From NCBI RefSeq assembly GCF_965284335.1, contig NZ_OZ260076.1: DNA of 64,000 nucleotides, one strand, 5' to 3'. Each line of letters begins with the position of its first letter. Position 1 is the first letter of the stretch. This document shows positions 34,206 through 43,173 of this stretch, piece by piece. Made by a program: the position numbers and the translations under genes. The stretch comes from Tabrizicola_A sp965284335. GTDB lineage: Bacteria > Pseudomonadota > Alphaproteobacteria > Rhodobacterales > Rhodobacteraceae. The notes below the pieces were generated by a model. It was not told the DNA's origin. It did not search any database and saw only the letters and a program-made list of their open reading frames with translations.

Positions 34206-36365
34206 ATGTCCGAACCCGAAATCACCCCGGAAATCGTCGCCAAGCATGGCATCAAACCGGATGAATGGGAGCGGCTTTTGGGCATCCTTGGCCGGATGCC
34301 GTCCTTCACCGAACTTGGCATCTTTTCGGCGATGTGGAACGAGCATTGCAGCTATAAATCCTCCAAGAAATGGCTGCGCACCCTGCCCACCACCGGCCCG
34401 CAGGTCATTTGCGGCCCCGGCGAAAACGCGGGCGTTGTGGATATTGGCGACGGTCAGGCGGTCATCTTCAAGATGGAAAGCCACAACCACCCCTCCTATA
34501 TCGAACCGCATCAGGGGGCTGCCACGGGCGTCGGCGGCATTTTGCGCGATGTCTTCACCATGGGCGCACGGCCCATTGCGGCGATGAACTCGCTCTCGTT
34601 CGGCCTGCCCTCGCATCCGAAAACCGCGCATCTGGTCAAGGGCGTGGTGGAAGGCGTCGGCAGCTATGGCAATGCCTTTGGCGTGCCCACAGTCGGCGGC
34701 GAAGTGCGCTTCCACAAATCCTATAACGGCAACTGTCTGGTCAACGCCTTTGCCGCAGGCCTCGCCGATGCCGACAAGATCTTCTACTCGGTCGCTTCGG
34801 GCGTTGGCATGCCTGTGGTCTACCTTGGCGCCAAAACAGGCCGCGATGGCGTCGGCGGGGCGACCATGGCCTCAGCCGAATTCGATGACACCATCGAGGA
34901 AAAGCGCCCCACCGTGCAGGTCGGCGACCCTTTCACCGAAAAGCGCCTGCTTGAGGCCTGCCTTGAGCTGATGGCCTCGGGTGCCGTGATTTCCATTCAA
35001 GACATGGGTGCTGCGGGTCTGACCTGTTCGGCCGTCGAAATGGGCGACAAGGGTGGCTTGGGCATCAAGCTGCAACTGGATGACGTGCCGCAGCGCGAAA
35101 CCGGCATGACCGCCTATGAGATGATGCTGTCGGAATCCCAAGAGCGGATGCTGATGGTTCTGAAACCGGAACTTGAGGATGTCGCCCGCGCGATCTTCGT
35201 AAAATGGGATCTCGATTTCGCCATCGTCGGCGAAACCATTCCCGAAGATCGCTTCCTGATCCTTCATGGCAATGAGGTGAAAGCCGATCTGCCCTTGTCG
35301 AAACTGTCCTCCTCGGCCCCCGAATATGACCGCCCTTGGGTGGAAACGCCCGCCGCCGCGCCCTTGGGCGCGGTGCCGGAAATTGCGCCAATTTCCGCTC
35401 TGCGCGCGCTGATCGGCTCGCCCAGCTATGCCCATAAGGCTTGGGTCTATGAGCAATATGACAGCCAGGTTGGCGCCGACACCGTCGTCGCCCCGGGGCT
35501 TGGCGCAGGTGTCGTGCGGGTGCATGGCACGGGCAAAGCGCTGGCCTTCACCTCTGATGTGACCCCGCGCTATGTGAAAGCCAACCCGTTTGAGGGCGGC
35601 AAGCAAGCGGTGGCCGAAGCCTATCGCAATCTCACCGCCGTGGGGGCCACCCCCCTTGCCACGACCGACAACCTGAACTTCGGCAACCCCGAAAAGCCCG
35701 AAATCATGGGCCAATTTGTCGGTGCGATCAAAGGCATCGGCGCGGCTGTGGCTGCCCTTGATATGCCCATCGTCTCGGGCAACGTGTCCTTGTATAACGA
35801 AACCGACGGTTCCGCCATTTTGCCCACCCCCACCATTGGCGCGGTCGGTATCCTTGCCAGCCTTGACGATCTGATCCACGGTCGCCCCTCTGCGGACGAT
35901 CTTGCCGTGGTGATCGGCGCGACACATGGCCATCTCGGCCAATCGGCGCTTTTGGCCGAGGCCTTTGGCATCGAGGCCGGCGATGCGCCCCATGTCGATC
36001 TGGACGCCGAAAAGCGCAACGGCGATTTCATCCGCGCCAATCGGAAATCCTTCCGCGCCTGCACCGACCTTGGCGATGGTGGCCTTGCGCTGGCGGCCTT
36101 TGAAATGGCCGAAGCTGCGGGTCTGGGCCTCAGCCTTGACAGCGCCGACATCGGCACGCTCTTTGGCGAGGATCAGGCGCGCTATCTGGTCGCCGTTTCC
36201 CCCGCCGCCCTGCCCGGCTTGCAAGCCGCAGCCCGCGCCGCGGGCGTGCCCTTGACGCAGGTGGGCCAGTTCGGCGGCACATCGGTGACCCTTGGCACCG
36301 ACAGCGCCCCCTTGGCCGATCTCTCCGCGCTTTACCGCAGCGCCTTTGCCGAAGCGGTCGGCTGA
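34206..36365 (+). CDS. purL: Phosphoribosylformylglycinamidine synthase subunit PurL
   Basis: A 719-residue small-type PurL, which works with separate PurS and PurQ to turn FGAR into FGAM in purine synthesis. The family features include WNEHCSYKSSK, the metal/ATP segment FKMESHNHPSYIEP with GAATGVGGI, and a second half with SDVTPRYV and GNVSLYNET. purS and purQ are not in the window. Its stop overlaps the ATG of the first GNAT gene by one base. Confidence 0.97.
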   Translation: MSEPEITPEIVAKHGIKPDEWERLLGILGRMPSFTELGIFSAMWNEHCSYKSSKKWLRTLPTTGPQVICGPGENAGVVDIGDGQAVIFKMESHNHPSYIEPHQGAATGVGGILRDVFTMGARPIAAMNSLSFGLPSHPKTAHLVKGVVEGVGSYGNAFGVPTVGGEVRFHKSYNGNCLVNAFAAGLADADKIFYSVASGVGMPVVYLGAKTGRDGVGGATMASAEFDDTIEEKRPTVQVGDPFTEKRLLEACLELMASGAVISIQDMGAAGLTCSAVEMGDKGGLGIKLQLDDVPQRETGMTAYEMMLSESQERMLMVLKPELEDVARAIFVKWDLDFAIVGETIPEDRFLILHGNEVKADLPLSKLSSSAPEYDRPWVETPAAAPLGAVPEIAPISALRALIGSPSYAHKAWVYEQYDSQVGADTVVAPGLGAGVVRVHGTGKALAFTSDVTPRYVKANPFEGGKQAVAEAYRNLTAVGATPLATTDNLNFGNPEKPEIMGQFVGAIKGIGAAVAALDMPIVSGNVSLYNETDGSAILPTPTIGAVGILASLDDLIHGRPSADDLAVVIGATHGHLGQSALLAEAFGIEAGDAPHVDLDAEKRNGDFIRANRKSFRACTDLGDGGLALAAFEMAEAAGLGLSLDSADIGTLFGEDQARYLVAVSPAALPGLQAAARAAGVPLTQVGQFGGTSVTLGTDSAPLADLSALYRSAFAEAVG

Positions 36366-36832
36366 TGCTGCGGCAGGCCCGCCCCTCGGACCTGCCCTTG
36401 ATTGATGCGCTCTGGCGCGCGCCACAAAACGCGCGCTGGATCGAGCCGCCGGATGACGGCGAGATTGCGGAGGCCATCGAGGCGGGCCACGCCTTTTTGT
36501 GGCACGTGAACGGCCAAACCCTTGGCTTTGCCACCCTGATGACCTGGGTGCCGCGCGTCTATGGGCTGTCAGCCATCAGTTGCGCGTCGGGTCAGGGCAA
36601 GCCACTGCTGCGTGCGGTTTTGGCCCATGTCTTTGGCCCGCTCAACGCCCACCGCATCGGCTTTGACGTCACCGCCGACAATGCCCGCGCCATCCGGCTT
36701 TATGAAAGCCTTGGCTTTCAATGCGAAGGACGGATCCGCGAATGTTGGCAACGCCCCGCAACCAAAGACCATCCCTCAGACTGGGCCGATTGCCTGCTGA
36801 TGGGTCTTTTGGCGCGTGAGTGGCAGCCATGA
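36365..36832 (+). CDS. GNAT-family N-acetyltransferase
   Basis: A 155-residue GNAT protein whose C-terminal half carries the acetyl-CoA-fold features (VFGPLNAHRIGFDVTADNARAIRLYESLGFQCEGRIRECW). The pattern resembles the RimJ/RimL-like group, which acetylates proteins or small amines; the substrate is unknown. The N-terminal CoA loop is less canonical than usual. It starts at the purL stop (TGATG) and overlaps the next GNAT by 4 nt. Confidence 0.75.
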   Translation: MLRQARPSDLPLIDALWRAPQNARWIEPPDDGEIAEAIEAGHAFLWHVNGQTLGFATLMTWVPRVYGLSAISCASGQGKPLLRAVLAHVFGPLNAHRIGFDVTADNARAIRLYESLGFQCEGRIRECWQRPATKDHPSDWADCLLMGLLAREWQP

Positions 36833-37317
36833 GCTTGCGCGCCGCCACCCCGGCTGATTTCGCCTTTATCCGCGGTCTTGCGGGCCATCCTGACTATGCG
36901 CCCTTTATCACCGATGAGGATGAAACGGCGCTGGCCGCCTATCTGACCGATCCCGAAGCGCGGCTTTACATCTGGGACGAAAACGGCACCGCCGCGGGAT
37001 TTGCGCTCTATTGCGAAATCGGCCATCCTACGGGCCGGGTCGAATTGCGCCGCCTTGCGCTGGCGCGCACCGGGGGTGGGCGTGGTCTTGCCTTTGTCAC
37101 AGCGCTGACAGACCACGCCTTTGGCCCCTTGAACGCCGCCCGTGTCTGGCTGGACGCCAGCGGCGAAAACACCCGGGCGGCAAAGGTTTACGATCAGGCG
37201 GGCTATCGTCTGGAAGGCACTTTGCGCGCACATTGGTGGCGGCCCGCGCTGGGGCGATCGGTGGATCTCTTGCTGTATGGGATTTTGCGCGACGAATGGC
37301 AGGCCCGACGCGGCTGA
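36829..37317 (+). CDS. GNAT-family N-acetyltransferase
   Basis: A 162-residue GNAT protein with a more standard acetyl-CoA site (LALARTGGGRGLAFVTALTDHAF) and the C-terminal DASGENTRAAKVYDQAGYRLEGTLR. It resembles the preceding gene in the FGPLNA segment and may be an old duplicate. I start at ATG 36829, which overlaps the previous stop (ATGA), rather than the GTG at 36820. The substrate is unknown. Confidence 0.8.
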   Translation: MSLRAATPADFAFIRGLAGHPDYAPFITDEDETALAAYLTDPEARLYIWDENGTAAGFALYCEIGHPTGRVELRRLALARTGGGRGLAFVTALTDHAFGPLNAARVWLDASGENTRAAKVYDQAGYRLEGTLRAHWWRPALGRSVDLLLYGILRDEWQARRG

Positions 37318-37391
37318 TTACCGCTCTCGGCCCCTTGCCCCTCTCCTGTGGCGCGCTTACATTCCACCCTGATACCAAAGGAGCCTGCCCC

Positions 37392-37628
37392 ATGCCCGTC
37401 GAAGCCAAGGATATCGAAGCCCTTATCCGTGCGGCCTTTCCCAAGGCCAAGATTTCCGTGCAGGGCGATGATGGTCAGCATTTCGCCGCCGAAGTGGTGG
37501 ACGAAAGCTTTCGCGGCATGAACCGCGTGCAGCAGCAACGCGCCGTCTATGCCAGCCTGAAAGGCAAGATGGACGGCCCGAATGGCGCGCTGCATGCGCT
37601 GGCGCTGACCACCCGCGCGCCGGACTAA
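37392..37628 (+). CDS. bolA: BolA-family protein
   Basis: A 78-residue BolA/IbaG protein with the class II KH-like fold and the conserved segment FRGMNRVQQQRAVYASL. BolA proteins form Fe-S-bridged complexes with monothiol glutaredoxins and tune iron and Fe-S metabolism. The glutaredoxin gene follows 74 nt downstream, the classical pairing. I start at ATG 37392, after CAAAGGAG. Confidence 0.9.
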   Translation: MPVEAKDIEALIRAAFPKAKISVQGDDGQHFAAEVVDESFRGMNRVQQQRAVYASLKGKMDGPNGALHALALTTRAPD

Positions 37629-37702
37629 GCATCGCCCGATCAGGCCCTTTGACCCAATTTCGCACCGACGCAAACGGTGCCCCCAGCCAAGGAACCGCGA
37701 CC

Positions 37703-38065
37703 ATGACCGCAGCCGACCAGATCCGCGACACGATCCAGAAAAATGATGTGGTGCTTTACATGAAAGGCACCAAGACCATGCCACAATGCGGGTTCTCCTC
37801 TCGCGTGGCGGGTGTGTTGAATTACATGGGCGTCGAATTTGCCGATGTGAATGTGCTGGCCGATGCCGAAGTGCGCCAAGGCATCAAGGATTTTTCCGAC
37901 TGGCCGACCATCCCGCAGCTTTATGTGAAGGGCGAATTTGTTGGCGGCTGCGATATCGTCACCGAAATGGCGCTCTCGGGCGAGTTGGACACGCTGTTTG
38001 ACCAAAATGGCATCAGCTATTCCAAAGAGGCCGCCGACCGCATCCGTGAGGCCAACAAGGGCTAA
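37703..38065 (+). CDS. grxD: Monothiol glutaredoxin (Grx4/GrxD type)
   Basis: A 120-residue glutaredoxin with the single active-site Cys C29 in CGFS, and the glutathione-binding WPTIPQLY and GGCDIV segments. Proteins of this class carry a [2Fe-2S] cluster and transfer it with BolA. The start at ATG 37703 follows AAGGAA. It is co-directional with bolA. Confidence 0.95.
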   Translation: MTAADQIRDTIQKNDVVLYMKGTKTMPQCGFSSRVAGVLNYMGVEFADVNVLADAEVRQGIKDFSDWPTIPQLYVKGEFVGGCDIVTEMALSGELDTLFDQNGISYSKEAADRIREANKG

Positions 38066-38135
38066 GGCGCCCTCTTTGGCGCGCAGGCGTCTTCAGGCGC
38101 ACGAGGAGTGCGCAAAGCGCTCGACGAGCAGCGCT
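38066..38135. repeat. Cluster of short GC hairpins after grxD
   Basis: Consecutive hairpins include GCGCC-N6-GGCGC (38067-38082), GCGCAC-GAGGA-GTGCGC (38097-38113) and AGCGCT...AGCGCT (38116-38135), with CTTCAGGCGC in between. The CTTC-GGCGC and CGACGAG words recall the elements at 5616 and 51599, but the long CGTCG arms are missing, so relatedness is uncertain. It lies in the convergent gap grxD/mliC. Confidence 0.45.
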
Positions 38136-38151
38136 AGAGATGAAAACCAAC

Positions 38152-38179
38152 AAAAAGGGGCCGCACTGGCCCCCTTTTT
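38152..38179. terminator. Bidirectional terminator grxD / mliC-like
   Basis: AAAAAGGGGCC-GCACT-GGCCCCTTTTT. The A and T flanks allow use on both strands, which suits the convergent genes. Confidence 0.85.
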
Positions 38180-38544
38180 CATCCCGGCAAGGCCGAGCAC
38201 TCAGCCAATAGCTGTTCTTCCGCCGTATGATCCGGCTCCAGCTTCAACAGCATCAGCGCCTCGCCCTTGCCATGCAAGCGATAGCCCGTCGCTTCGTTCA
38301 CATCAACAAAGCGCACCCCCGAGGCCGCCACATCCTGCACCATCGCATAAACGACGCCGCCAATTTGTGTGGCCGCGAAACTGGTGTTGTCGGCGGCCGT
38401 GAAATAGGCGACCGACAAATCTTCCAACGCCCCCTGACAGGCGTAAATCACCGTTTGAACCCGAACACCATCGCGCTCCCAGTTCAGTTGGGCATGGGCC
38501 AAACCGGGGAAGGTCACAAGGCAAACGATAAAAGAGCGCAGCAT
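38179..38544 (-). CDS. MliC-like lysozyme inhibitor / exported protein
   Basis: A 121-residue exported protein. A signal peptide (about 1-18, cleavage near AHA-Q) is followed by a small beta domain resembling the MliC fold (VIYACQGALEDLSVAYF, VVYAMVQDVAASGVRFVD, GYRLHGKGEALMLL). MliC proteins inhibit c-type lysozyme; two Cys could form the usual disulfide. No lipobox Cys is present, so it would be periplasmic. The longer upstream frame is rejected because it places the signal peptide internally. Confidence 0.6.
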   Translation of the reverse strand: MLRSFIVCLVTFPGLAHAQLNWERDGVRVQTVIYACQGALEDLSVAYFTAADNTSFAATQIGGVVYAMVQDVAASGVRFVDVNEATGYRLHGKGEALMLLKLEPDHTAEEQLLAECSALPG

Positions 38545-38722
38545 GGAATCGGGCCTGACATTGAGGGCATATTGCCCGCGCTCATGGCCAAATATTCTGG
38601 TCAAGCGCAAGGGGAAGAACGCCGCACCCTTCCCCCTTTTCGCGCCAATGCCCGCCCGTCACCCCGGCATCATCCAGTTTTGTGCCAGCTGTTTTTCCAG
38701 CCTCCACCGCCAAGGCGAAAGG

Positions 38723-39097
38723 TTAAGAGACTTTACCTTCCTCCAGCCGGTCCGCCAAAGCCTCGGCCCGGGCGGCAAGTTCGGCCAAGGTCTCCACCAC
38801 CTGCGGCGGGATCACCGGCACTTGCAGCTTTTCCCGCTCGGGCACCGGACGCGCCTCGATCTCGGCCAATTTGGCCTTAAGCTGGCGGTTTTCATCCTCA
38901 ATCGCGGCAGCCTTGTCGGCCAGCATCAACCCCGACATCAGCAACATCCGCGCCTCGGGCAAACGGCCCATCTGGGCCACAAGAGGTTGCGCTTCGCTGT
39001 CCAGCATCGCGGCGGCGGCGCGCAGGAAATGCTCTTCTCCGGGCTGGCAGGCCACCTGAAAGCTACGCCCCCCAATGGTGATTTCCAGATCAGGCAT
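38723..39097 (-). CDS. zapA: Cell division protein ZapA
   Basis: A 124-residue ZapA: N-terminal globular domain (LEITIGGRSFQVACQPGEEHFLRAAAAML) and C-terminal coiled coil. It bundles FtsZ filaments at the division site. I start at ATG 39097; the longer frame overlaps the upstream coiled-coil gene. The upstream gene overlaps it by 8 nt, so the two are translationally coupled. Confidence 0.9.
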   Translation of the reverse strand: MPDLEITIGGRSFQVACQPGEEHFLRAAAAMLDSEAQPLVAQMGRLPEARMLLMSGLMLADKAAAIEDENRQLKAKLAEIEARPVPEREKLQVPVIPPQVVETLAELAARAEALADRLEEGKVS

Positions 39098-39533
39098 GCG
39101 GCACCTCGGCGCTGGCGGCACTGACCAAAGGATCAAGTGCTGTGACAATCTGGGCCAATTCCTCGGCCTCGGCGCTGCGCGCGGCCCGCAAAGCGGCAAT
39201 CTCACGCCCCGCTTCGGCCAGCACGCGGCGCAAAGTGGCAATCTCATCGTTTTGGGCTGTCAGCTTGGCCTGCAAATCGCTGAGCGCGGCGCTATCCGCG
39301 GCCCCGCCCTCATTGCTGACGGCTTGGGCGGCACGCAGCCTGCGCAGCTCTTCGTTCAGTTGCGCCTTGGCCATGCGCTCTTCGTCCAGCGCTTCATTCA
39401 GCCGCGCCACCTCTTCCAAGGCCCCAACAGGCCCCTCGGCCCCAGCGCCCGACGTGGACAAAACATCCACCCGCTTTGTGATCCGCTCCATCGCGGCGGT
39501 GATCCGGCGCTCTAACTCTGCAATGTCCTGCAT
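39090..39533 (-). CDS. Coiled-coil protein upstream of zapA (ZauP-like)
   Basis: A 147-residue Ala/Glu-rich protein, largely coiled coil, with heptads from about 40 to 130 and no membrane segment. In Caulobacter a coiled-coil protein, ZauP, is encoded next to ZapA, binds it and focuses the Z-ring. Position and architecture match. Sequence homology cannot be judged by eye because coiled coils look alike. It is transcribed before zapA, with an 8-nt overlap. Confidence 0.6.
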   Translation of the reverse strand: MQDIAELERRITAAMERITKRVDVLSTSGAGAEGPVGALEEVARLNEALDEERMAKAQLNEELRRLRAAQAVSNEGGAADSAALSDLQAKLTAQNDEIATLRRVLAEAGREIAALRAARSAEAEELAQIVTALDPLVSAASAEVPHA

Positions 39534-39755
39534 GGGACGTTTCGCCCTTTCTGTCTTTTGGGGTCATGGTTTAGACCATCTCCGCCCTGCCTGCCAGCGT
39601 TGCGAATCGAAAGGCCAGCGTCAAGCCCGATCATAGCGGTTGGGCCCGCGCCGGTCTTGTCTTTCCCACCAAAGCCTTGCGGGCCGCGCTTGAACTTGCC
39701 GCCCATGCTGTTATGCACCCCGACAACGCCCATAACCAGCCAAGAGGACTGCGCC

Positions 39756-41771
39756 TTGGATATTGACACGCTTCGCGCCCGCCACCCCGACCACTGGATG
39801 CGCGCCGCCGCCATCCGCACCCTGACGCTGGATGCCGTCGCTGCCGCCAATTCGGGCCATTCCGGCATGCCGATGGGCATGGCCGATGTGGCGACCGTGC
39901 TTTTCGAAAAGCACCTGAAGTTTGACCCCAAAGCGCCGCGCTGGCCTGACCGTGACCGCTTCATCCTGTCGGCGGGCCATGGCTCGATGCTGATCTATGC
40001 GCTCTTGCATCTGACGGGCTATGAGGATGTGACGCTCGACGAGATCAAGAACTTCCGCCAGTGGGGTGCCATCACCGCAGGCCACCCGGAATATGGCCAT
40101 GTGGCAGGCGTGGAAACCACCACCGGCCCCTTGGGCCAGGGGATTGCGAATTCCGTGGGCTTTGCCATGGCCGAGGCGCATCTGCGCGCCCGCTGGGGGG
40201 CCAAGGTGCAGGACCATTACACCTGGGTCATCGCAGGCGATGGCTGCCTGATGGAGGGTGTTTCCCAGGAAGCCATTGGTATTGCAGGCAAGCACAAGCT
40301 GAACCGGCTGATCGTGTTGTGGGATGACAACGGCATCACCATCGACGGCAAGGTGTCGCTCTCGGACGCGACCGATCAAAAGGCGCGCTTTGCGGCCTCT
40401 AGCTGGAATGTGCTCGACTGCGACGGTCACGACCCGGTGGCGATTGACGCGGCCATGACGGCGGCAAAGAAATCCGACCGCCCGACCCTGATCGCCTGCA
40501 AGACCCATATCGCGCTTGGCCATGCCGCGCAGGACACCTCGAAAGGCCATGGCGCGCTGACCGACAAGGCCCAGCTCGAGGCCGCCAAGATCGCCTATGG
40601 CTGGCCGCATGGCCCCTTTGAAATACCGGCCAAGATCAAGGCGGAATGGGAGGCCATGGGCACCCGTGGCGCAGCCGCCCATGCCGAGTGGAAGGCCCGC
40701 GTCGCCGCGCTGTCGGCGGCCAAACAGGCCGAACTGATCCGGATTTTCTCGGATGAAGCCCCGGCCAAACTGCCCGCCGCCATTCGGGCGGTGAAAAAGG
40801 CCGCTGTCGAGGCGCCTGCCAAACTCGCCACCCGCTCAGCCTCGGAAAAGGTGCTGGCGGCGGTCAATCCGATCATGCCGGAAACCTTTGCCGGATCGGC
40901 TGACCTCACCGGATCAAACAACACAAAAACCGCTGATCTGGGCGTCTTTAACGCCGAAACCCCGGCGGGCCGCTACATGTATTGGGGCATCCGCGAACAT
41001 GGCATGGCCGCGGCGATGAACGGCATGGCGCTGCATGGCGGCGTGCGGCCCTATTCCGGCACCTTCATGGCCTTCACCGACTATGCCCGCCCCTCAATGC
41101 GCCTTTCTGCACTCATGGGCCTGCCGGTGGTCTATGTCATGACACATGACTCCATCGGTCTGGGCGAAGACGGCCCAACCCACCAACCGGTGGAACATCT
41201 GGCCATTTCGCGCGCCACCCCCAACACGCTTGTGTTCCGCCCCGCCGATTTGGTGGAAGTGGCCGAATGCTGGGAACTGGCACTCAGCCAGAAATCCACC
41301 CCCTCGGTCATGGCGCTGTCGCGCCAGAACTTGGCAGCGGTGCGTCTCATCCACACCAACCAGAACCTTTCGGCCAAAGGCGCCTATGTGCTGGCCGAAG
41401 CCACGGGCAAGCGTCAGGTGATTCTGATGGCCACAGGCTCTGAAGTGGAAATCGCGCTGAAAGCCCGCGAGATGCTGGAAGCCATGGGCATCGGCACCCG
41501 CGTGGTGTCCATGCCCTCGATGGAGCTTTTTGCGGCGCAAGACGAAGCCTACCGCCGCAAGGTCCTGCCCGCAGGCCCGGTGCGCGTGGCGATCGAGGCG
41601 GGCGTGCGCATGGGCTGGGATCGCTGGCTTTTGGGCGAGCGTGGCCGCGACACCAAAGCCGATTTCGTCGGCATGTCGTCTTTCGGGGCATCGGCCCCCT
41701 ATGACCGGCTCTATAAGGAATTCGGCATCACCGCCGAGGCCACGGTGGAAAAGGTCAAAGCGTTGCTTTGA
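39756..41771 (+). CDS. tkt: Transketolase
   Basis: A 671-residue thiamine-diphosphate enzyme of the pentose phosphate/Calvin pathways. Present are the N-terminal AANSGHSGMPMG, the ThDP/Mg segment GDGCLMEG, GLGEDGPTHQPVEHLA and the C-terminal transketolase domain. The start is TTG at 39756 (LDIDTLRARHP), supported by AAGAGGA about 7 nt upstream; the ATG at 39705 would add a poorly conserved N-terminus. It is divergent from the zauP-zapA pair. Confidence 0.95.
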   Translation: MDIDTLRARHPDHWMRAAAIRTLTLDAVAAANSGHSGMPMGMADVATVLFEKHLKFDPKAPRWPDRDRFILSAGHGSMLIYALLHLTGYEDVTLDEIKNFRQWGAITAGHPEYGHVAGVETTTGPLGQGIANSVGFAMAEAHLRARWGAKVQDHYTWVIAGDGCLMEGVSQEAIGIAGKHKLNRLIVLWDDNGITIDGKVSLSDATDQKARFAASSWNVLDCDGHDPVAIDAAMTAAKKSDRPTLIACKTHIALGHAAQDTSKGHGALTDKAQLEAAKIAYGWPHGPFEIPAKIKAEWEAMGTRGAAAHAEWKARVAALSAAKQAELIRIFSDEAPAKLPAAIRAVKKAAVEAPAKLATRSASEKVLAAVNPIMPETFAGSADLTGSNNTKTADLGVFNAETPAGRYMYWGIREHGMAAAMNGMALHGGVRPYSGTFMAFTDYARPSMRLSALMGLPVVYVMTHDSIGLGEDGPTHQPVEHLAISRATPNTLVFRPADLVEVAECWELALSQKSTPSVMALSRQNLAAVRLIHTNQNLSAKGAYVLAEATGKRQVILMATGSEVEIALKAREMLEAMGIGTRVVSMPSMELFAAQDEAYRRKVLPAGPVRVAIEAGVRMGWDRWLLGERGRDTKADFVGMSSFGASAPYDRLYKEFGITAEATVEKVKALL

Positions 41772-41774
41772 CCC

Positions 41775-41818
41775 CAAAATTCTGCCAAGAATTTTGACAA
41801 TTTTCTTGTAGAAAATTG
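41775..41818. repeat. Tandem AT-rich hairpins after tkt
   Basis: CAAAATTCT-GCCA-AGAATTTTG (41775-41796) and CAATTTTC-TTGTA-GAAAATTG (41798-41818), end to end in the convergent gap. They have the same paired layout as the elements at 13174 and 17207 but different loops. Confidence 0.7.
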
Positions 41819-41831
41819 CCTCACAGACAAG

Positions 41832-41863
41832 CGGCCCGGGCAAACACCCGGGCCGTTTCTTTT
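41832..41863. terminator. GC-rich terminator between tkt and LivK-like gene
   Basis: CGGCCCGGG-CAAACA-CCCGGGCCG, followed by TTTCTTTT on the plus strand. Confidence 0.85.
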
Positions 41864-41875
41864 CAATTCAAAGGC

Positions 41876-43060
41876 TTACCGATAGCCGACGGTTTCGATC
41901 TTGCCATCCTTGATCTCGAACTCGCGGAAGTTGCCCGCACTTTCGCCCCCGCCAATCAGCTCGACCGAGGTGGCGCCCACATAGTCAATATCCGTGCCTG
42001 CCGCGATCAACTCCAGCGCCTTGGCCAATTCACCCGGCAAAATCGGCTCGCCCGGGGCATTGGCGATGTCCATGGTCTTGGCGGTCCAGTCGGCACCCTT
42101 GGTGGAATTCGCCGCAGCCATCGACAACAGCATCAAAGCTGCCGCGTCATAGGATTCGCCCGCATAGGACGACGAGGCATCAAAGCCCGCCGCAGCGGCC
42201 AGCTCGGCAAACTTGGCCGCGCCATCGCTGTCGGTGCCCGGGACCGAACCGTAAGAGCCGTTCAGCCCCTCGCCAATCGCCTCGATCAGGCTTTCGCCAT
42301 ACATGCCGTCGGGCAGATAGAAGGTCGAGAAAGCGCCGCTATCCACCGCGGACTGGATCATGCCCTTGCCGCCCTGATCGACGTAACCCGCGACCACCAG
42401 CACATCGCCGCCTGCCGAGGCCAGGGTTGCGACTTCGGCCGAATAATCGCCCTTGCCATCTTCATGCGGCACAGTCGCCGTCACGCTGCCGCCAGCCGCC
42501 GCAAAGGCCGCCGCGAAGGCATCCGCCATGCCCTTGCCATAGTCATTGTTGGTATAGGTCAGCGCCACCGAGGTCACGCCGCGCGCGGTCAGGATGTCTG
42601 ACATAATCTGGCCCTGACGGGCATCCGACGGGGCGGTGCGGAAGAACAGACCGTCATCTTCAGCCGTGGTCAGCGCCGGCGAGGTCGAGGAAGGCGAGAT
42701 CATGCCCACACCTTGGGGACGGGCCACCGCCTGCAACACGGCCCCGGTCACACCCGAACAGTCGCCGCCGATGATCGCCGCCACGCCTTCGGCCGTCACC
42801 AGACGTTCAGCCGACGATGTGGCCGCCGAGGCATCAACACAGGTGGAATCGCTGCGCACTGGAACGATGGTCGATCCGCCCATAAACGCGCCCGAGGCCG
42901 AGACTTCTGCCATAGCCAGTTCCGCCCCCGCCGCCATAGAGGGCGTGATCGATTCCAAGGGGCCGGTAAAGCCGAACAGCACCCCGATCTTTACCTCATC
43001 GGCCATGGCCGCACCGGCCATCAACGACAGCACCGCAACGGTGCCCATCAACGTTTTCAT
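41876..43060 (-). CDS. Branched-chain amino acid ABC transporter substrate-binding protein
   Basis: A 394-residue periplasmic binding protein (type I fold) with a Sec signal peptide (MKTLMGTVAVLSLMAGAAMA, cleavage near A20). It has the LivJ/K start VKIGVLFGFTGPLESITPSMAAGAELA. Binding-site residues cannot be assigned by eye, so the ligand may be an amino acid, an amide or another small compound. No permease or ATPase genes accompany it. It is transcribed alone. Confidence 0.85.
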   Translation of the reverse strand: MKTLMGTVAVLSLMAGAAMADEVKIGVLFGFTGPLESITPSMAAGAELAMAEVSASGAFMGGSTIVPVRSDSTCVDASAATSSAERLVTAEGVAAIIGGDCSGVTGAVLQAVARPQGVGMISPSSTSPALTTAEDDGLFFRTAPSDARQGQIMSDILTARGVTSVALTYTNNDYGKGMADAFAAAFAAAGGSVTATVPHEDGKGDYSAEVATLASAGGDVLVVAGYVDQGGKGMIQSAVDSGAFSTFYLPDGMYGESLIEAIGEGLNGSYGSVPGTDSDGAAKFAELAAAAGFDASSSYAGESYDAAALMLLSMAAANSTKGADWTAKTMDIANAPGEPILPGELAKALELIAAGTDIDYVGATSVELIGGGESAGNFREFEIKDGKIETVGYR

Positions 43061-43173
43061 CTTCTTCTCCTAGGTCTTTCCGCGAAGGATTCGCAGGCCA
43101 AATGGGCTAAACCAAAAGAGAAAAATGTAAAAGGTCAGGCGCTCGAACCTCAGCTGGGCTTTGCCTGTCTTGT

